Below, piece by piece: positions 48,401 through 61,500 of a stretch of DNA of 64,000 bases; positions within the stretch are counted from its first letter, which is position 1, and every line of letters starts with the position of its first letter. The stretch is taken from assembly GCA_946807835.1 (NCBI GenBank), contig OX327691.1, forward strand, positions 14,435,688 through 14,499,687. The letters run 5' to 3'. The DNA comes from Ailanthus altissimus (taxonomy: Eukaryota > Streptophyta > Magnoliopsida > Sapindales > Simaroubaceae). The translations under genes were made by a program, and so were the position numbers. Below the pieces are notes generated by a model that saw only the letters and a program-made list of their open reading frames with translations, was not told where the DNA came from and ran no database searches.

Positions 48401-49635
48401 AATTATGCATAACATTGATAATTAAATTTGTATTACAAGTATTTATCTTGTTATTTTATTTTTATTGAGACAACAACACATGAATTTATCAATTTTACAA
48501 TTGTAATTATATATTTGAGTAAGGAATCGGCATTCTATGATGAAATTTATCATTTTTTTAAATATAAAATGATATAGGTTTTTGATGACTTAAATACTAC
48601 CTAGTAGTGTATTTTAAATTTATTTCATCACGAATTTGAAAAAAAAAAATCTTGAATACTTGCAAGAACTCGTAGGAAAAAAAAATTATGATCCGATTAA
48701 ATTCATAAGTGCATGCATTTACGTGAAATTCATGCATAACATTTGGGTAAAGTTGGTTAATAAGAATGACAGTTTAAATGAAAAATAACTAAGTAAACAA
48801 AGAATAAAAAATTACATGCATGTAAATATATTTTTCTAAATGTAGGTCAAGTTCTGTATATGAATCAATTGGGTAAATTCTGAACTGAACTCTTGATCAA
48901 TAATTTGTTTAAGATAAAGGGAAATTGACAGCAAAGTCTTTAATATTTGTCTAAAATTCAAATAAACAAGAACTTTGTGAAATCAATAAACTAAATCCAC
49001 TTAAATATAAACTAATGATTCTATATATTTGTTAAACTTATACTAAATGTCAATATATGACCCTAATTGCGTCACCTTTTAAATCCAACTAAGAACCATG
49101 GCACTTTGAAAATCCCTTCTTGTTATTTGGTGCTTATTGTTATTAAGTTGATGATTATCTTGATTTTCCACTAAAATTAATGATTTTTAGTTTACGTTGA
49201 TATTCTTTAAAATAAAACAAATATTTTGATCAAGCATTAGTGTGTGTATATATATAGGGGGAATATAAAATTAGATTAATCTATAGATTATAGAAGAAAG
49301 TGACAAAGAATAAGAGGCATGAACCATTTCATTCAACAACAAATAGAAAAAGAGAGGCATGGGTCATGTTCTATGTAATGGTTGTTTTTATTATATAAGG
49401 AAAAACATTATTTTTGTCCCTGATTTAATTGATATATAGTAATGTAATCTCTATTTTTTTTTATAAATGTTCAATTAATCTCTATAAAGATAAAATGGTC
49501 ATGATTCAGAAATAAAAATAGTCATAAAAAATAATATAAATTGCCCCTAAAGGAATTAGCTATTTATGAAAAAAAATAAAAATTAAGTTGGTATATATTA
49601 ATTGAATCAAGGACGAAATTGACATTTTTTCACTA
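42461..49635. other. Long gene-free AT-rich region
   Basis: Begins with the PPR 3' UTR. Holds a palindromic repeat near 43270-43520, then more than 6 kb of AT-rich sequence with (AT)n near 46903-46920. Short open frames only; no gene, tRNA or rRNA seen. Confidence 0.5.
43270..43520. repeat. Palindromic GAACCAAT/TTCAGTTC repeat cluster
   Basis: Words such as AACCAGTCGGTTCAGTT, AAGAACCAATCAGTTTTGAT, GAACCGAATTGAACTGGTTC and AGTTCAAGG recur on both strands, giving inverted repeats throughout the segment. Likely a small non-autonomous DNA transposon or foldback element; ends and target duplication not defined. Confidence 0.5.
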
Positions 49636-49757
49636 TTTGATTGCAACATATGTTTAATTACCCATTAATTCTGGCTATAAACATTCTTTATTTTAATTTG
49701 ATTACAACATATGTTTAATTACCCATTAATTCTGGCTATAAACATTCTTTATTTTAA
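49636..49757. repeat. 61-bp tandem duplication
   Basis: TTTGATTGCAACATATG at 49636 recurs as TTTGATTACAACATATG at 49697, each followed by TTTAATTACCCATTAATTC and CTGGCTATAAAC. The copies are nearly identical, hence recent. Confidence 0.85.
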
Positions 49758-49832
49758 TACTTTGGTGCCTTTAAATTGTCGTCATTCTTTTTCAACAAAA
49801 AAATGTCATCACTCAGCTTTGCTCCAAAAGAA

Positions 49833-52486
49833 GGGAAAATTTCAGAAATAATCCTTTTATTTTTTTATTATTCTTTTTTAACCAAATGCAATATGATTAT
49901 ACTTTATTAACCAAATAAATTATTTTTGGACAAGTATACCCTTTTACTGTTTGTACAGTACCCACTACAGTGTACAGTATTATTGCTATATTATTTAATT
50001 AAATTAAAATTAAATATTTTTTGTTTATTAAAATTATATTTTTTATTAGTTATTTATTTATTTTAATCATATTACTATAAAAATTACATAAATAATAAAA
50101 TTATTTAATATAGTTAAAGTAAATTAAATAAATACACTAACTAATATAATTTTATAAATAAATAAAAATTTAATTATATTTTTTTACTAAAATTATATTT
50201 ATTATTAATAAATATTATTAATAAATATTTATTATTAATAATTATTAATAAATTATATTTATTATTTATATATTAATAAATATAATTTTAGTAAAAAAAA
50301 TATAATTAAATTTTTATTTATTTATTAAATTATATTAGTTAGTGTATTTATTTAATTTACTTTAACTATATTAAATAATTTTATTATTTATGTAAATTGT
50401 ATAGAAATATGATTAAAATAAATAAATAACTAATATAAAAAAAATATAATTTTAATAAACAAAAATTATTTAATTTTGATTTAATTAATCACTGTAGCAA
50501 AAACACCGTACACTGTAGCGATGGCCACCATCGCATCTCGAGGCCATCTCGGGACCATCTCGGGCCCTAGATGCGATGGCCACCATCGCATCTCGGGGCC
50601 ATCTCGAGCCCGAGATGCGATGGCATGGTAGCCACCATCGCATCTCGAGGGCATCTCGGGCCCGAGATGCGATGGCTGAGATAGCCTTTGTGACACTTAT
50701 ATTTTTTTATTATTCATAAATAAATAATTATATTTATTTAAATTTTATTATTGTATTTACTTATTAATAAATATAATTTTAATAAAAAATATAATTAATT
50801 TTTTTATTTATAAAATTATATTAGTTAGTGTATTTATTTAGTTTAATTTAACTACATTAAATAATTTTATTATTTATGTCAATTTTATAGAAATATGATT
50901 AAAATAAATAAATAACTAATATAAAAAAATATAATTTTAATAAACAAAAATTATTTAATTTTGATTTAATTAATCACTGTAGCAAAAACACTGTACACTG
51001 TAGCGATGGCCACCATCGCATCTCGGGGCCATCTCGGGCCCTAGATGCGATGGCCACCATCGCATCTCGGGGCCATCTCGAGCCCGAGATGCGATGGCAT
51101 GGTAGCCACCATCGCATCTCGGGGCCATCTCGGGCCCGAGATGCGATGGCTGAGATAGCCTTTGTGACACTTTTATTTTTTTATTTTTTTATTATTCATA
51201 AATAAATAATTATATTTATTTAAATTTTATTATTGTATTTACTTATTAATAAATATAATTTTAATAAAAAATATAATTAATTTTTTTTATTTATAAAATT
51301 ATATTAGTTAGTGTATTTATTTAGTTTAATTTAACTACATTAAATAATTTTATTATTTATGTAAATTTTATAGAAATATGATTAAAATAAATAAATAACT
51401 AATATAAAAAAATATAATTTTAATAAACAAAAATTATTTAATTTTGATTTAATTAATCACTGTAGCAAAAACACTGTACACTGTAGCGATGGCCACCATC
51501 GCATCTCGGGCCCTAGATGCGATGGCCACCATCGCATCTCGAGGGCATCTCGGGGCCATCTCGGGCCCGAGATGCGATGGCTGAGATAGCCTTTGTGACA
51601 CTTATATTTTTTTATTTTTTTATTATTCATAAATAAATAATTATATTTATTTAAAATTTATTATTGTATTTACTTATTAATAAATATAATTTTAATAAAA
51701 AATATAATTAATTTTTTTATTTATAAAATTATATTAGTTAGTGTATTTATTTAGTTTAATTTAACTACATTAAATAATTTTATTATTTATGTAATTTTAT
51801 AGAAATATGATTAAAATAAATAAATAACTAATATAAAAAAAATATAATTTTAATACACAAAAATTATTTAATTAATCACTGTAGCAAAAATACTGTACAC
51901 TGTAGCGATGGTCACCATCGCATCTCGGGGCCATCTCAAGCCCGAGATGCGATGGCATGGTAGCCACCATCGCATCTCGAGGGCATCTCGGGGCCATCTC
52001 GGGCCCGTGATGCGATGGCTGAGATAGCCTTTGTGACACTTATATTTTTTTTATTTTTTTATTATTCATAAATAAATAATTATATTTATTTAAATTTTAT
52101 TATTATATTTATTTATTAATAAATTTAATTTTAATAAAAAATATAATTAATTTTTTTATTTATAAAATTATATTAGTTAGTGTATTTATTTAATTTAATT
52201 TAACTACATTAAATTATTTTATTATTTATGTAATTTTTATAGTAATGTGATTAAAATAAATAAATAACTAATATAAAAAAATATAATTTTAATAGACAAA
52301 AAATATTTAATTTTAATTTAATTAAACACTGTAGTAATAATATTGTACACTTTAGCGGGTACTGTGCAAACAGTAAAAGGGTATACTTGTCCAAAAGTAA
52401 TTTATTTGGTTAATAAAGTATAACCATATTGCATTTGGTTAAAAAAAATAATGAAAAAATAAAAGGGTTATTTCTGAAATTTTCCC
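49833..52486. mobile_element. Mutator-like non-coding element with long TIRs
   Basis: 2,654 bp, flanked by perfect 9-bp duplications CCAAAAGAA (49824-49832 and 52487-52495), the hallmark of Mutator insertion. The ends are inverted, starting GGGAAAATTTCAGAAATAA. The inversion continues for about 330 bp through CTTTATTAACCAAATAAATT, ACAAGTATACCCTTTTACTG and the AT-rich inner part. No transposase or any other coding frame. The interior carries four tandem units of TIR-derived AT-rich sequence plus a CpG-rich palindromic block. Next to the left TIR the inner TIR sequence is repeated again in inverted form (about 50090-50430). Confidence 0.9.
50490..52326. repeat. Tandem array of CpG-rich palindromic blocks (about 485, 483, 419 and 450 bp periods)
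   Basis: The phrase CACTGTAGCAAAAA starts units at 50490, 50975, 51458 and 51877, and a degraded form occurs at 52327 in the right TIR. Each unit holds a GC-rich block (about 50518-50680, 51000-51160, 51485-51585, 51902-52022) in which CCATCGCATCTCG alternates with its complement CGAGATGCGATGG, able to form stems of 13-17 bp. Each block ends GAGATAGCCTTTGTGACACTT and is followed by about 300 bp of AT-rich sequence shared with the element's TIR. Later blocks are shorter by internal deletion. Confidence 0.9.
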
Positions 52487-52495
52487 CCAAAAGAA

Positions 52496-53146
52496 TGGCT
52501 TCAGTTAATTATAATATTAATTACAGGTCAAATTTAGACAATTAAACAAATTATTTATTTATTTTTTACTCTTACTTTTCTCTTTAGCTCCTTATTTTAA
52601 GCGTGAAACCTTATTTCTTATCATATTTATGTTAAGTCTAAGAAGTAACTGTTAAAATCATGGGGAAAAAATCGAGTAAATGAGGGATATAAATTAATAA
52701 AATGTAGATTGAGCTGTAATGATAAGCTATTAGAGATTGAATATGTATATAAGAGATCGATCGAATTTAATAAAAGGCAAACCTTCACCAAGTTTTGAGA
52801 GATTGTTTACTGAAATAATGGGTTAGTTGATTTTGATATGTTACGTCTAATTTTTGTAATTAATCACTAAATGCAATCTTCTTTGTCATGATTAACACTA
52901 ATTGACTTATGTATATATATATATATGTAGATGTATATATAATCTCTTCGGATTTTATCGTATATAATCTAAAAAAATTAGGATAATAATTATAGTAAGT
53001 CGTGCATATATCTATAATTTTTCTATTGCAAGTGAAGTCAGTGACATGTCGTTATTGCACTGATCACCATCTGAGAAAGAGATGGGCTGCAAAGTTGTCT
53101 CGGAGCTAAACAAATGGCCGCTTTAAGTTGAAGGCCAATGCATTAT
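52496..53146. other. NRAMP upstream region
   Basis: AT-rich with an (AT)n stretch near 52912-52925; no gene seen. Confidence 0.5.
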
Positions 53147-53154
53147 TATAAATA
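53147..53154 (+). promoter_or_regulatory. TATA box of the NRAMP gene
   Basis: TATAAATA, 102 bases upstream of the ATG. Confidence 0.5.
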
Positions 53155-53248
53155 GAGAGGGACTCCAATCCTTTGAAACTGCAAGCTAAAAGCGTCTTCT
53201 AATCTTTTAACTTTGAGAAAAATCTGGAGATATTAAATTGAGTGAAAA

Positions 53249-56200
53249 ATGGGAAGCCGCCAGCAGCACCACCAAGTGAACGACCCCGTATTTCCACAGT
53301 CATGGGGCGGCGGCAGTGGCGGCAGCAACCGTGTAGCAGCTATTAATGTGCAGGGTAGAACCCCTTCACCCAACATCACTATCAACAACAACAACAAGAA
53401 CTTTGATCATGATTCTGAGGACCCAAATCATCAGGTTCTTTCTTCTTTTTTTTTTTGGTTGGAACTTGAAAGGATGGTTAACGTTTGAGGTTCTTTCTTT
53501 CAGATACTTGAATAATCTTTCTGTTTGATTGTTTTTGATGATCAGAAACCGGGATGGAAAAAGTTTCTGTCATTTGTTGGCCCTGGCTTTCTTGTCTCAT
53601 TGGCTTATCTTGACCCTGGAAACTGTAACTAAATTCTGTGTGTGTGTGTGAGCTTTTGGGTTTGTTTCCGTATCTGGGTTTGTTTGATGACTGACAGAAA
53701 AATATTTTTAATGTTGCAATGTTTACAGTGGAAACCGACTTGCAAGCTGGAGCTAGTTACAGATATGAGGTATATGATTAACACCAAAAGTTGTTAAATA
53801 TTAACAAAATCAAGTAGTATTGACCAAAATATAAAGAAATAAATGAGAGAGCCACTAGCTTGAACGACAAAAAAAAAAAACTAAACAGAATTCGTCATGT
53901 AATTTATATTTTTGTTTCAGCTGCTGTGGGTGGTTCTCATCGGACTGATATTTGCCCTCATCATCCAGTCCCTTGCTGCAAATCTTGGTGTAAGCACTGG
54001 TAAGACAAATTAAAAATACTATCTCAATATGGTAAATTTTATAACTAGTTACCATTATTTTTGTAGTTAATTTTAACTATATATATTTGGTTCCATTGGA
54101 TTTCCAGGCAAACACCTAGCAGAATTATGCAAAGCTGAGTACCCAAAATATGTCAAATACTGCCTGTGGTTGCTAGCAGAACTAGCTGTCATAGCCGCTG
54201 ATATACCAGAAGGCATGATTTCTCAAACCATTTTATGATCAATTCATAATCTTATATTTGATAAATATATCAAATCTATGTTTCTGTAATTTTTGGACCT
54301 TAATTTAACAATATTTCTATCATGTTTCTGGTTCAGTAATTGGGACAGCCTTTGCATTGAATATACTGTTACATGTCCCAGTATGGACTGGAGTTCTCCT
54401 CACTGGTTTTAGCACTCTCTTGCTTCTTGGCCTGCAGAGATATGGGGTAAGTTCTGTTAATATTAAATTTGATGTAAAATTTAAGAAAGTTCTGTTTCAC
54501 TGGTCAGGACAGAAAAATAATAATCAACTCCAATACAGTAAATTAAATTAAATATCATTTAACTTTATCCTTTTTACGTCGTTTCTGTAACTAGCCATCA
54601 GTACAGATGTCAAGTTAATCTTCAAGGATTCTTGTCCTCGTTTGCATGTTTAAATTGTTCTTATTCACCTTTGAACAGATTCTTTTTCTTTTATTTCCAA
54701 TTGTGCGCATTTATGTGCGTGCTGATTTTTATATTCTTATTATTTTTTTAATATATACTTTGGAACTTTAAATTGTCGTTAAGTCGACTTTGATGATTCT
54801 TTATTTGTAATGCTATTAGTCTAAAAATACAAATATATATATATATATATATCAACATTTCAAACTAAAATGCCCCATTTTACACTTCAATTTTAACCTC
54901 TTTTCTGAGATTTTCTTCGCCCCTCCTTAAAAAATATGTACACTATTATTCAAATGAAATTTTACCTTTTCGCTCAATTTATTTTGTCTACAAATATATA
55001 ATTTTTTTAGCTTACTCCCTTTTCAATCACATTTTTATAATAATTCTTATACGAGTCGTGTAACTATATGTATTTCAGTATCAGTCAGCAGTTCAATTTA
55101 ATATGTTTTGCTATATCCACTATGCTTGTTGAAGTCAAATTTATTATATGTTGAAAACAATTTTATCAAAATTGTGTATCAAAAGAAAACTAATATAAAA
55201 AAGTTGTTCAAGTTTATAGATTGAACATTTATGAAAATACCATTAATATGATGTTATCTAAATAGGTTGTATCATGTACAATATTTGATTTGACAAGACA
55301 CAAATGCACAAATGCTCATGTACACACGCTCACATGCACGCACTCATTAATCTTTATCAATATGGTAAAAAAATTTACAGGTGAGGAAGCTGGAATTGTT
55401 GATAGCAGTGCTGGTATTCATCATGGCTGGTTGTTTCTTTGGTGAAATGAGTTATGTGAAGCCTCCTGCAGGTGATGTGCTCAAGGGCATGTTTGTACCC
55501 AAGCTCAACGGCCAAGGAGCTACAGGAGACGCTATTGCCCTTTTGGGTGCCCTTGTCATGCCGTATGATCCGTCCCATAATAGCCTTAATTTTCTCTCTC
55601 GCCATATCTAGGGTTAACGTCCTTTTACTTTAGTTACATAAAACAACGTAACATTATAACGTTGCATGTTGCGAAAAAGGTTCCGGAAACATTGTGGCTC
55701 CGAAAACTTAGTAAGACTCTAAACTAGCTAGACTGTTGTTAAAATGCAGGCACAACCTGTTTCTCCACTCAGCTCTCGTACTCTCCAGGAAAGTGCCCAC
55801 TTCTGTTCGTGGCATAAATGTAAGCCAGTAGTAGTATCAATACTTAACGACATATAGCTAGCTTCTAGATGTGTTTAATTTGTTTGGTGCTTAATCTTTC
55901 AAATATTGTTCTCGTCTTGTTTTTGTACAGGATGCATGTCGATTTTTCCTTATAGAGAGCGGATTTGCCTTGTTTGTAGCATTTTTGATTAATGTAGCAG
56001 TTATCTCAGTATCAGGCACAGTTTGCTCAGCTACAAATTTGTCAAATGAAGACTCAGATAGATGCAATGATATCACACTTAACTCTGCTTCTTTCCTTCT
56101 CCAGGTCCAAATCATATGAACTTTCTTTATAAGAATAATAATCCAGCACTAGTCCTCACACAAAATCCTTGATTTTCTTCTGCAGAATGTGCTGGGAAAA

Positions 56201-57378
56201 TCTAGCAAGTATGTTTATGGCATTGCATTGCTAGCGTCAGGGCAAAGCTCTGCCATCACAGGCACTTATGCCGGCCAATTTATCATGCAGGTTCTTGAAA
56301 TAAAAGACTGAAACCTTACTAATTTATTTATAAAAAAAATTATCTGAAACTTGATCACCCAAAATTTTTACTTTCTGGGTTCTGTGACTTTTAGGGTTTC
56401 TTGGACCTGAAGATGAAACAATGGAAGAGAAACCTAATGACAAGGTCCATTGCCATTACACCTAGTCTTATTGTCTCCATTATTGGTGGAGCTCAAGGAG
56501 CAGGCAAACTAATCATCATTGCATCGGTTAGAGAAATTATATAGTTTTATACGTTTTAATATAATTTTTTAACTACAATACTTATCTCCTGTTCCACAGT
56601 CAAGCTTAATTATTAAAATTAACTTCGATATTATATTTATATGGTTTATTAATTATTTGCAGATGATACTGTCATTTGAGCTGCCGTTTGCTCTAATGCC
56701 ACTTCTTAAATTCAGCAGCACTTCCACCAAAATGGGACCACACAAGAACTCAATTATCGTTAGTCATATCACATAATTTAATTCTTTCTTTCTTGTCTGA
56801 GTTTTTGAACTACTAAATTCTTTAACTGGGTTTGATTGCATCTAAGCTCAGGTTATTAAAATCGAAATATTATTTACATCAATCCTGCCCTAGAAAAAAA
56901 AAATGACCCTGTAATTGCATTGTTGTAAAATTAAAATACACGTCTTCACACCAAAAGGCTGTAAATACCTGAGGCATTATTGGCTGTGTTGTATTAACAA
57001 CTAAAAAAAATAACATAAAAACTGCTAAATGTTTATTTGCAGATAATTGTGATTTCATGGATTCTGGGGCTGGGGATCATCGGCATCAACGTGTACTACC
57101 TGAGCACAGCCTTCGTTGATTGGCTGATTCACAATAATTTGCCCAAAGTTGGAAATGTGTTCATTGGAATTATAGTTTTTCCCCTGATGGCCGTCTATTT
57201 AATTGCTGTGATCTTTCTAACTTTCAGAAAAGACACTGTTGTAACATTTATTGATCCGACCAAGGACGACCCGGCTGCCCAAACCCGCTTGGAAAACGGA
57301 CTCGGAAACCCGAGTGGTGCAGAATTGGATCGTGTGCCGTATAGAGAGGATTTGGCTGATATTCCATTGCCGGAATAA
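53249..57378 (+). CDS. NRAMP: NRAMP divalent metal transporter, 13 exons
   Basis: Proton-coupled importer of divalent metals (Fe, Mn and similar) in a cell or organelle membrane. Exons: 53249-53434, 53546-53624, 53729-53769, 53921-53999, 54108-54212, 54337-54446, 55381-55562, 55750-55819, 55931-56104, 56186-56290, 56395-56526, 56663-56758, 57043-57378; 564 residues. Metal-site motif DPGN at 85-88 (TM1) and MPH at 260-262 (TM6) are intact; the MPH proline codon is split by intron 7. The transport signature [14 protein letters not shown] lies in exon 10. About twelve hydrophobic segments; hydrophilic Asn/Gly-rich N-terminus. Exon 5 ends at a GC donor (54213-54214). Exon 7 runs on to a stop if intron 7 is ignored, so retention would give a truncated product. 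Resembles the NRAMP1/5/6 group more than the NRAMP2/3/4 group (inference). Confidence 0.95.
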
Positions 57379-58540
57379 AAAGGATTTTCAGATTTGAGTG
57401 AAGGAAGTTTTCAGGGACTTCAAGTTACTTTCCTGTTATATCAAGCTTTAAGGTTCTAATTTTAAAGTGTGTTGATTTTTTAGGCCTGTTTGGGTCTAGT
57501 GATATGAGCAGGATTATTTTCTAGAAAAGAATTCCTGCTTTGCAACTTACATGTTCACGTAATTGCTCCTGTGGGTTGTAAGCTTGAGTTGTTCAACATA
57601 TGTTATATTTTAACCAATTACTGCAGTGATTATAATAAATAATAATAGAAAATTTAAAGAAACACGACATAATAATATTGAATGGTCCAATTAAAATAGT
57701 CCCATGTTCATGACAATTAATTTAAATTTTTTAAGTTTAAAATTTCAAATTTAGACTGCACCTTGTTAATAACAATTAACTTTAAGATATTAAGGGCTTT
57801 ATAATTATGTTAACTTTTAAAATCTTAATTTAAATATTAAGAGTCAGATAACCACAAATAAGACTTGTAAAAAATTAATCAAATAATCTCTCATAAATGT
57901 AGAACAATACTGATTAAGAGAAGTAATTTTGGGATTCTAATAACGAGTTGCAGGCTGATAGATTGTACTATTAGTTAGAATCTATAAGTAAGAATTCCTG
58001 GCAAATAAGCAAGGGACTCGACAACTTCCTCTGTCTCATTTCTGGATTGATAGTCTCCAATCTTTCTGTAGCTTCTAATGGAACTTTTGTACTCCCCCTT
58101 GAGGACTTGCTTGTTTCTTTTCCAATATAATACAGTATAGGCCAACCTCGAACGTCTAAGAAAATAGAGCAATTACAAAAGATCGTATCGTTTGGCCAAG
58201 ATTCAATTTGAAACATCCACACCGAGCAACTACAAGGATCGGGAACATAAAGTTATATCTAATGCCATATTTATTGCACATTCTACTCCAGCACAATCCA
58301 TTTTACAAGTTAACACTTCATTTTTCGTTGCAAGAATTCATAATTAGATTCCAAAAACTAACTTAATCGTGTGCTGTTACAAGACCTACAACTACCCGGA
58401 GAAACTTCTATACCAATATAAATTAAATACTTCCCAGAGAGTGAAACTTCCCTGCTCATCCATATTCTCCTACCCTGCATTGCAGAAAGCAAGCAACAAC
58501 TCAATTGAACTGTGTTTATGGGAGTCTCCAATGATCCGTT
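57379..58540. other. NRAMP 3' UTR and convergent SWI3C 3' flank
   Basis: The two genes converge here. AT-rich sequence; an open stretch on the minus strand at 57971-58222 has no recognisable domain and probably lies in the SWI3C 3' region. Confidence 0.5.
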
Positions 58541-61500
58541 TCAACCAAGACCCGAACTAGTTCCTGAAACAGACCTCAGCATCGGATGATTCAGAGTAGG
58601 CTGGGGAGGCCCAGGGGTGTTGAACATGACATTTGAAGGTGCTGAGGATGATGCCTGTAAAGATGATAGGGGCATCCTTGGCCCCAATGGAAGCATCGAC
58701 TGTTGTGGCCTAAACTGCATGTGGGGATGGACCAGTTGGTTGTTGCCATAACCTGAAATGCTTGGCTGTGAAGATGAGGCCGACATCATTTGTGGCCGAT
58801 TGTTGGAGATGTTATTGTTAACAATAGAAGGAGCAACACCAGGTAGACTCATTTGTGAAGGGACTCCAGCAGGTCCAAACCGAGCTGATACAAAACGGGC
58901 ACGCTCGGCGGCAAACCTCTGCCTCGTCTTCTCAACTTGTTCACATTCTCTCATTAGTAAAGTTTCAACTTCTGCAAACTGCTTCAACTTAAGCTCCAAT
59001 CTTTTCAACTGTGTCCGTCAAATTAGTTTAGTAATAAAATGGAAAGAGAAATTTACATTTTTTTTTAAGATAACAGTAAAATTTTTCAAGGAAGAGTTGG
59101 TGCATGAATTGTTGAAATAAGGAAAAGCCTAGTAGAAGATTGAACATTTACACACCAGACGTGTTTCTGATTGAAACAAAATTCAAGGTCATACAATCTA
59201 GATAGTAGCATTTGTGCAGAACAGAGGCAAATTTCGAACAATCAAGAATTTACCGGATGTTTGCCAAATTTCGAACAATCGAGAATAGTAAAGAATCTTG
59301 AATTGAGAAGGCAGTCAAGCTCCAGGGCAATTAAAACAAGGTGAAATATTGGAGAGCAATGGCAACTAATTTTCATACTCTTATTAGAAACTCTAGTTTT
59401 CTAAGAGCATAGGAGATACAATGCAATTAAATTATTTAATCTCATAGGGTCATGATGGCTTAATTTTACTTTATTTTCTGTTCTATCTCTTTCTCTCTTT
59501 TTTCATGCGAGTCTTGAATTATTTTCTTTTATTATGTGTGTCTTCTATCCCATCCTTAAACTACTGGTACAGATACCAGAGGTTCTTCACAGCTCAACAC
59601 TGCAGATTTACCCATACACCGAGTGATTGCACATACTGAAAAGAGATGCATAATTACTTTGTCTCGAGTATTGAATTTCAAAATTTAACAATATAAAGTA
59701 TCACAAAGCAAGCAAGACAAGCATGATAAATTCAATTACAAATTATTTAGATGATATAAATATGACAGCTTAGCCCACAAAGACATGTTGACTTTACCAA
59801 AATTTAATCCCAAAACTTTTAAATGCTTAGCCATCCTAGGTTTCCAGAAATGCAGAATGTAGAACAAAATTACTGCTCTTATGTTTCAGTTAATAGAATT
59901 CCAAGACAGCAAACCAAGCATTGTTGAAAAAAGTATAGCAATAAACAGGCAAGCAAACTAACTTCTTGTATGCTAACTCTTAAAAGAAAGATAAATGACC
60001 TTCCGGGAACCATGAACCAGCTAAGTTAAAAAAAAATTTGCAATTGAACTCCATCAAAAGCAACGTAATGAATGTCTCTGCCTACTATGACATTAAAAGA
60101 CAAGAAATCTAGACACTTGAAGACCAAAGGAACCTCTGTGACTCTGTGCCAGCCTAATGATATAAAAACAGCTAAAATGTGTGGACAAAAACCTTGAGTC
60201 AAAAATTTCAACATGAATCTTCCAAGTTCAGGACACACGTCTGAACATGTTTCATTTATAGTATCAGAAAAACATAACTGATCAACAGAAGTCAGATTGG
60301 AAACCATCATCACCTACTAACTCTCACAGCCAAAGAACTAACCACTTGCCAAGGACATATAGATGTATACATACACACATATATATGACACTTTATAGAA
60401 ATTAGGAAAAGAGAAAGCAAATCCATTTTATGGAAATTAGGAAAAGAGAAAGCAAATCCATTTTATAGAAATTAGGAAAAGAGAAAGCAAATCCATTTGA
60501 AAAAATGCAACAAAGACTGAAATCAGAAAAATACCTGATGATTTATAATATTAGCAGATAACCTCTGGATTTCTCGTTCTTCATGATCAGCAAATAGTTT
60601 TGCCTTTGTTGCTGCAGCAGCAAGACCAGCTTTAGCAGCGGCTTTAACTTTTTCTGCAGACAAGAGAGCTGCATCGGCCCCATTTTGTCCCCAAGAACCA
60701 TGGACTGCTGAGTTCTCTCCTGAAGTTTAAACACGTAAATATTCAAGCAAATTAATCTAAAGGACATGGAGGAGGAAAATGTAAGAAATTATATAAAAAT
60801 TAAACATTACAGCATACCTTCTCTATTATGTACGTTCTTTGAGTTCATCCTGCATAGGTGAAAAGAATGCTTAATAATGTGCATAGAATAAAAATGAAAT
60901 TCAAAACATACGCAAAAATTTGAATACAAGAAGTCTAATATTTCCAGCAGCCTAAAACAGTTACATTTTGCCTCAGTTCTTTATGTAATTCTTAAAAATT
61001 GGAAGAAGTCACAGTATGCTTCTATGAGCTAACGATACAAAAAAAAATATCCTTTTAAATTACATGCCCAGTCATGAAGACAACCAGAAAGAAATATTGT
61101 GTTATTTATGTGGAATAAATCCTAAATGAAAGAATCCCTAGTAGGAAATCATTCTAACCCACTGGATGTAGCACGAAGGAAAGAGACCATTTATTCCTCA
61201 TACCAAACATGAGAAAGAAAACACTAACCTATTACCACGTCCTGCACCTTCCATTTGTTCTGACAATGCTGCCAAGGATGCATGGGCACAAGCTGCAGCG
61301 ACTCTTGGTCCAACAGCAGAAGCCAGAAATGCAACCTAGAAAACTTACCACAAATTAGATCCAAAAAAAACCACACAAGCAAAATCTTCCGGTTAGATTC
61401 AACTATTCAATGAACTTCCTCACAAAGAGCTTAATCATTTATGGAGTGAGAGCTGAAAAGTTTGAACTAATAGTACAATTTTTATACACAAAGTAAGATA

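Noticed and set aside
50481..51170. Open frames through the CpG-rich palindromic units
   Set aside because: They follow directly from the repeated palindrome, and unit lengths change between copies without regard to frame.
50490..52326. Regular GC-rich repeats considered as a CRISPR array
   Set aside because: The context is a plant nuclear genome, units are about 480 bp with AT-rich repeats rather than unique spacers, and the whole lies inside a Mutator-type insertion.
55563..55611. Apparent early stop in the NRAMP coding region
   Set aside because: A GT donor at 55563 and an acceptor before 55750 restore the [16 protein letters not shown] sequence.
57971..58222. Minus-strand open frame of 83 residues between NRAMP and SWI3C
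   Set aside because: No recognisable domain and it overlaps another open frame; more likely 3' flanking sequence.
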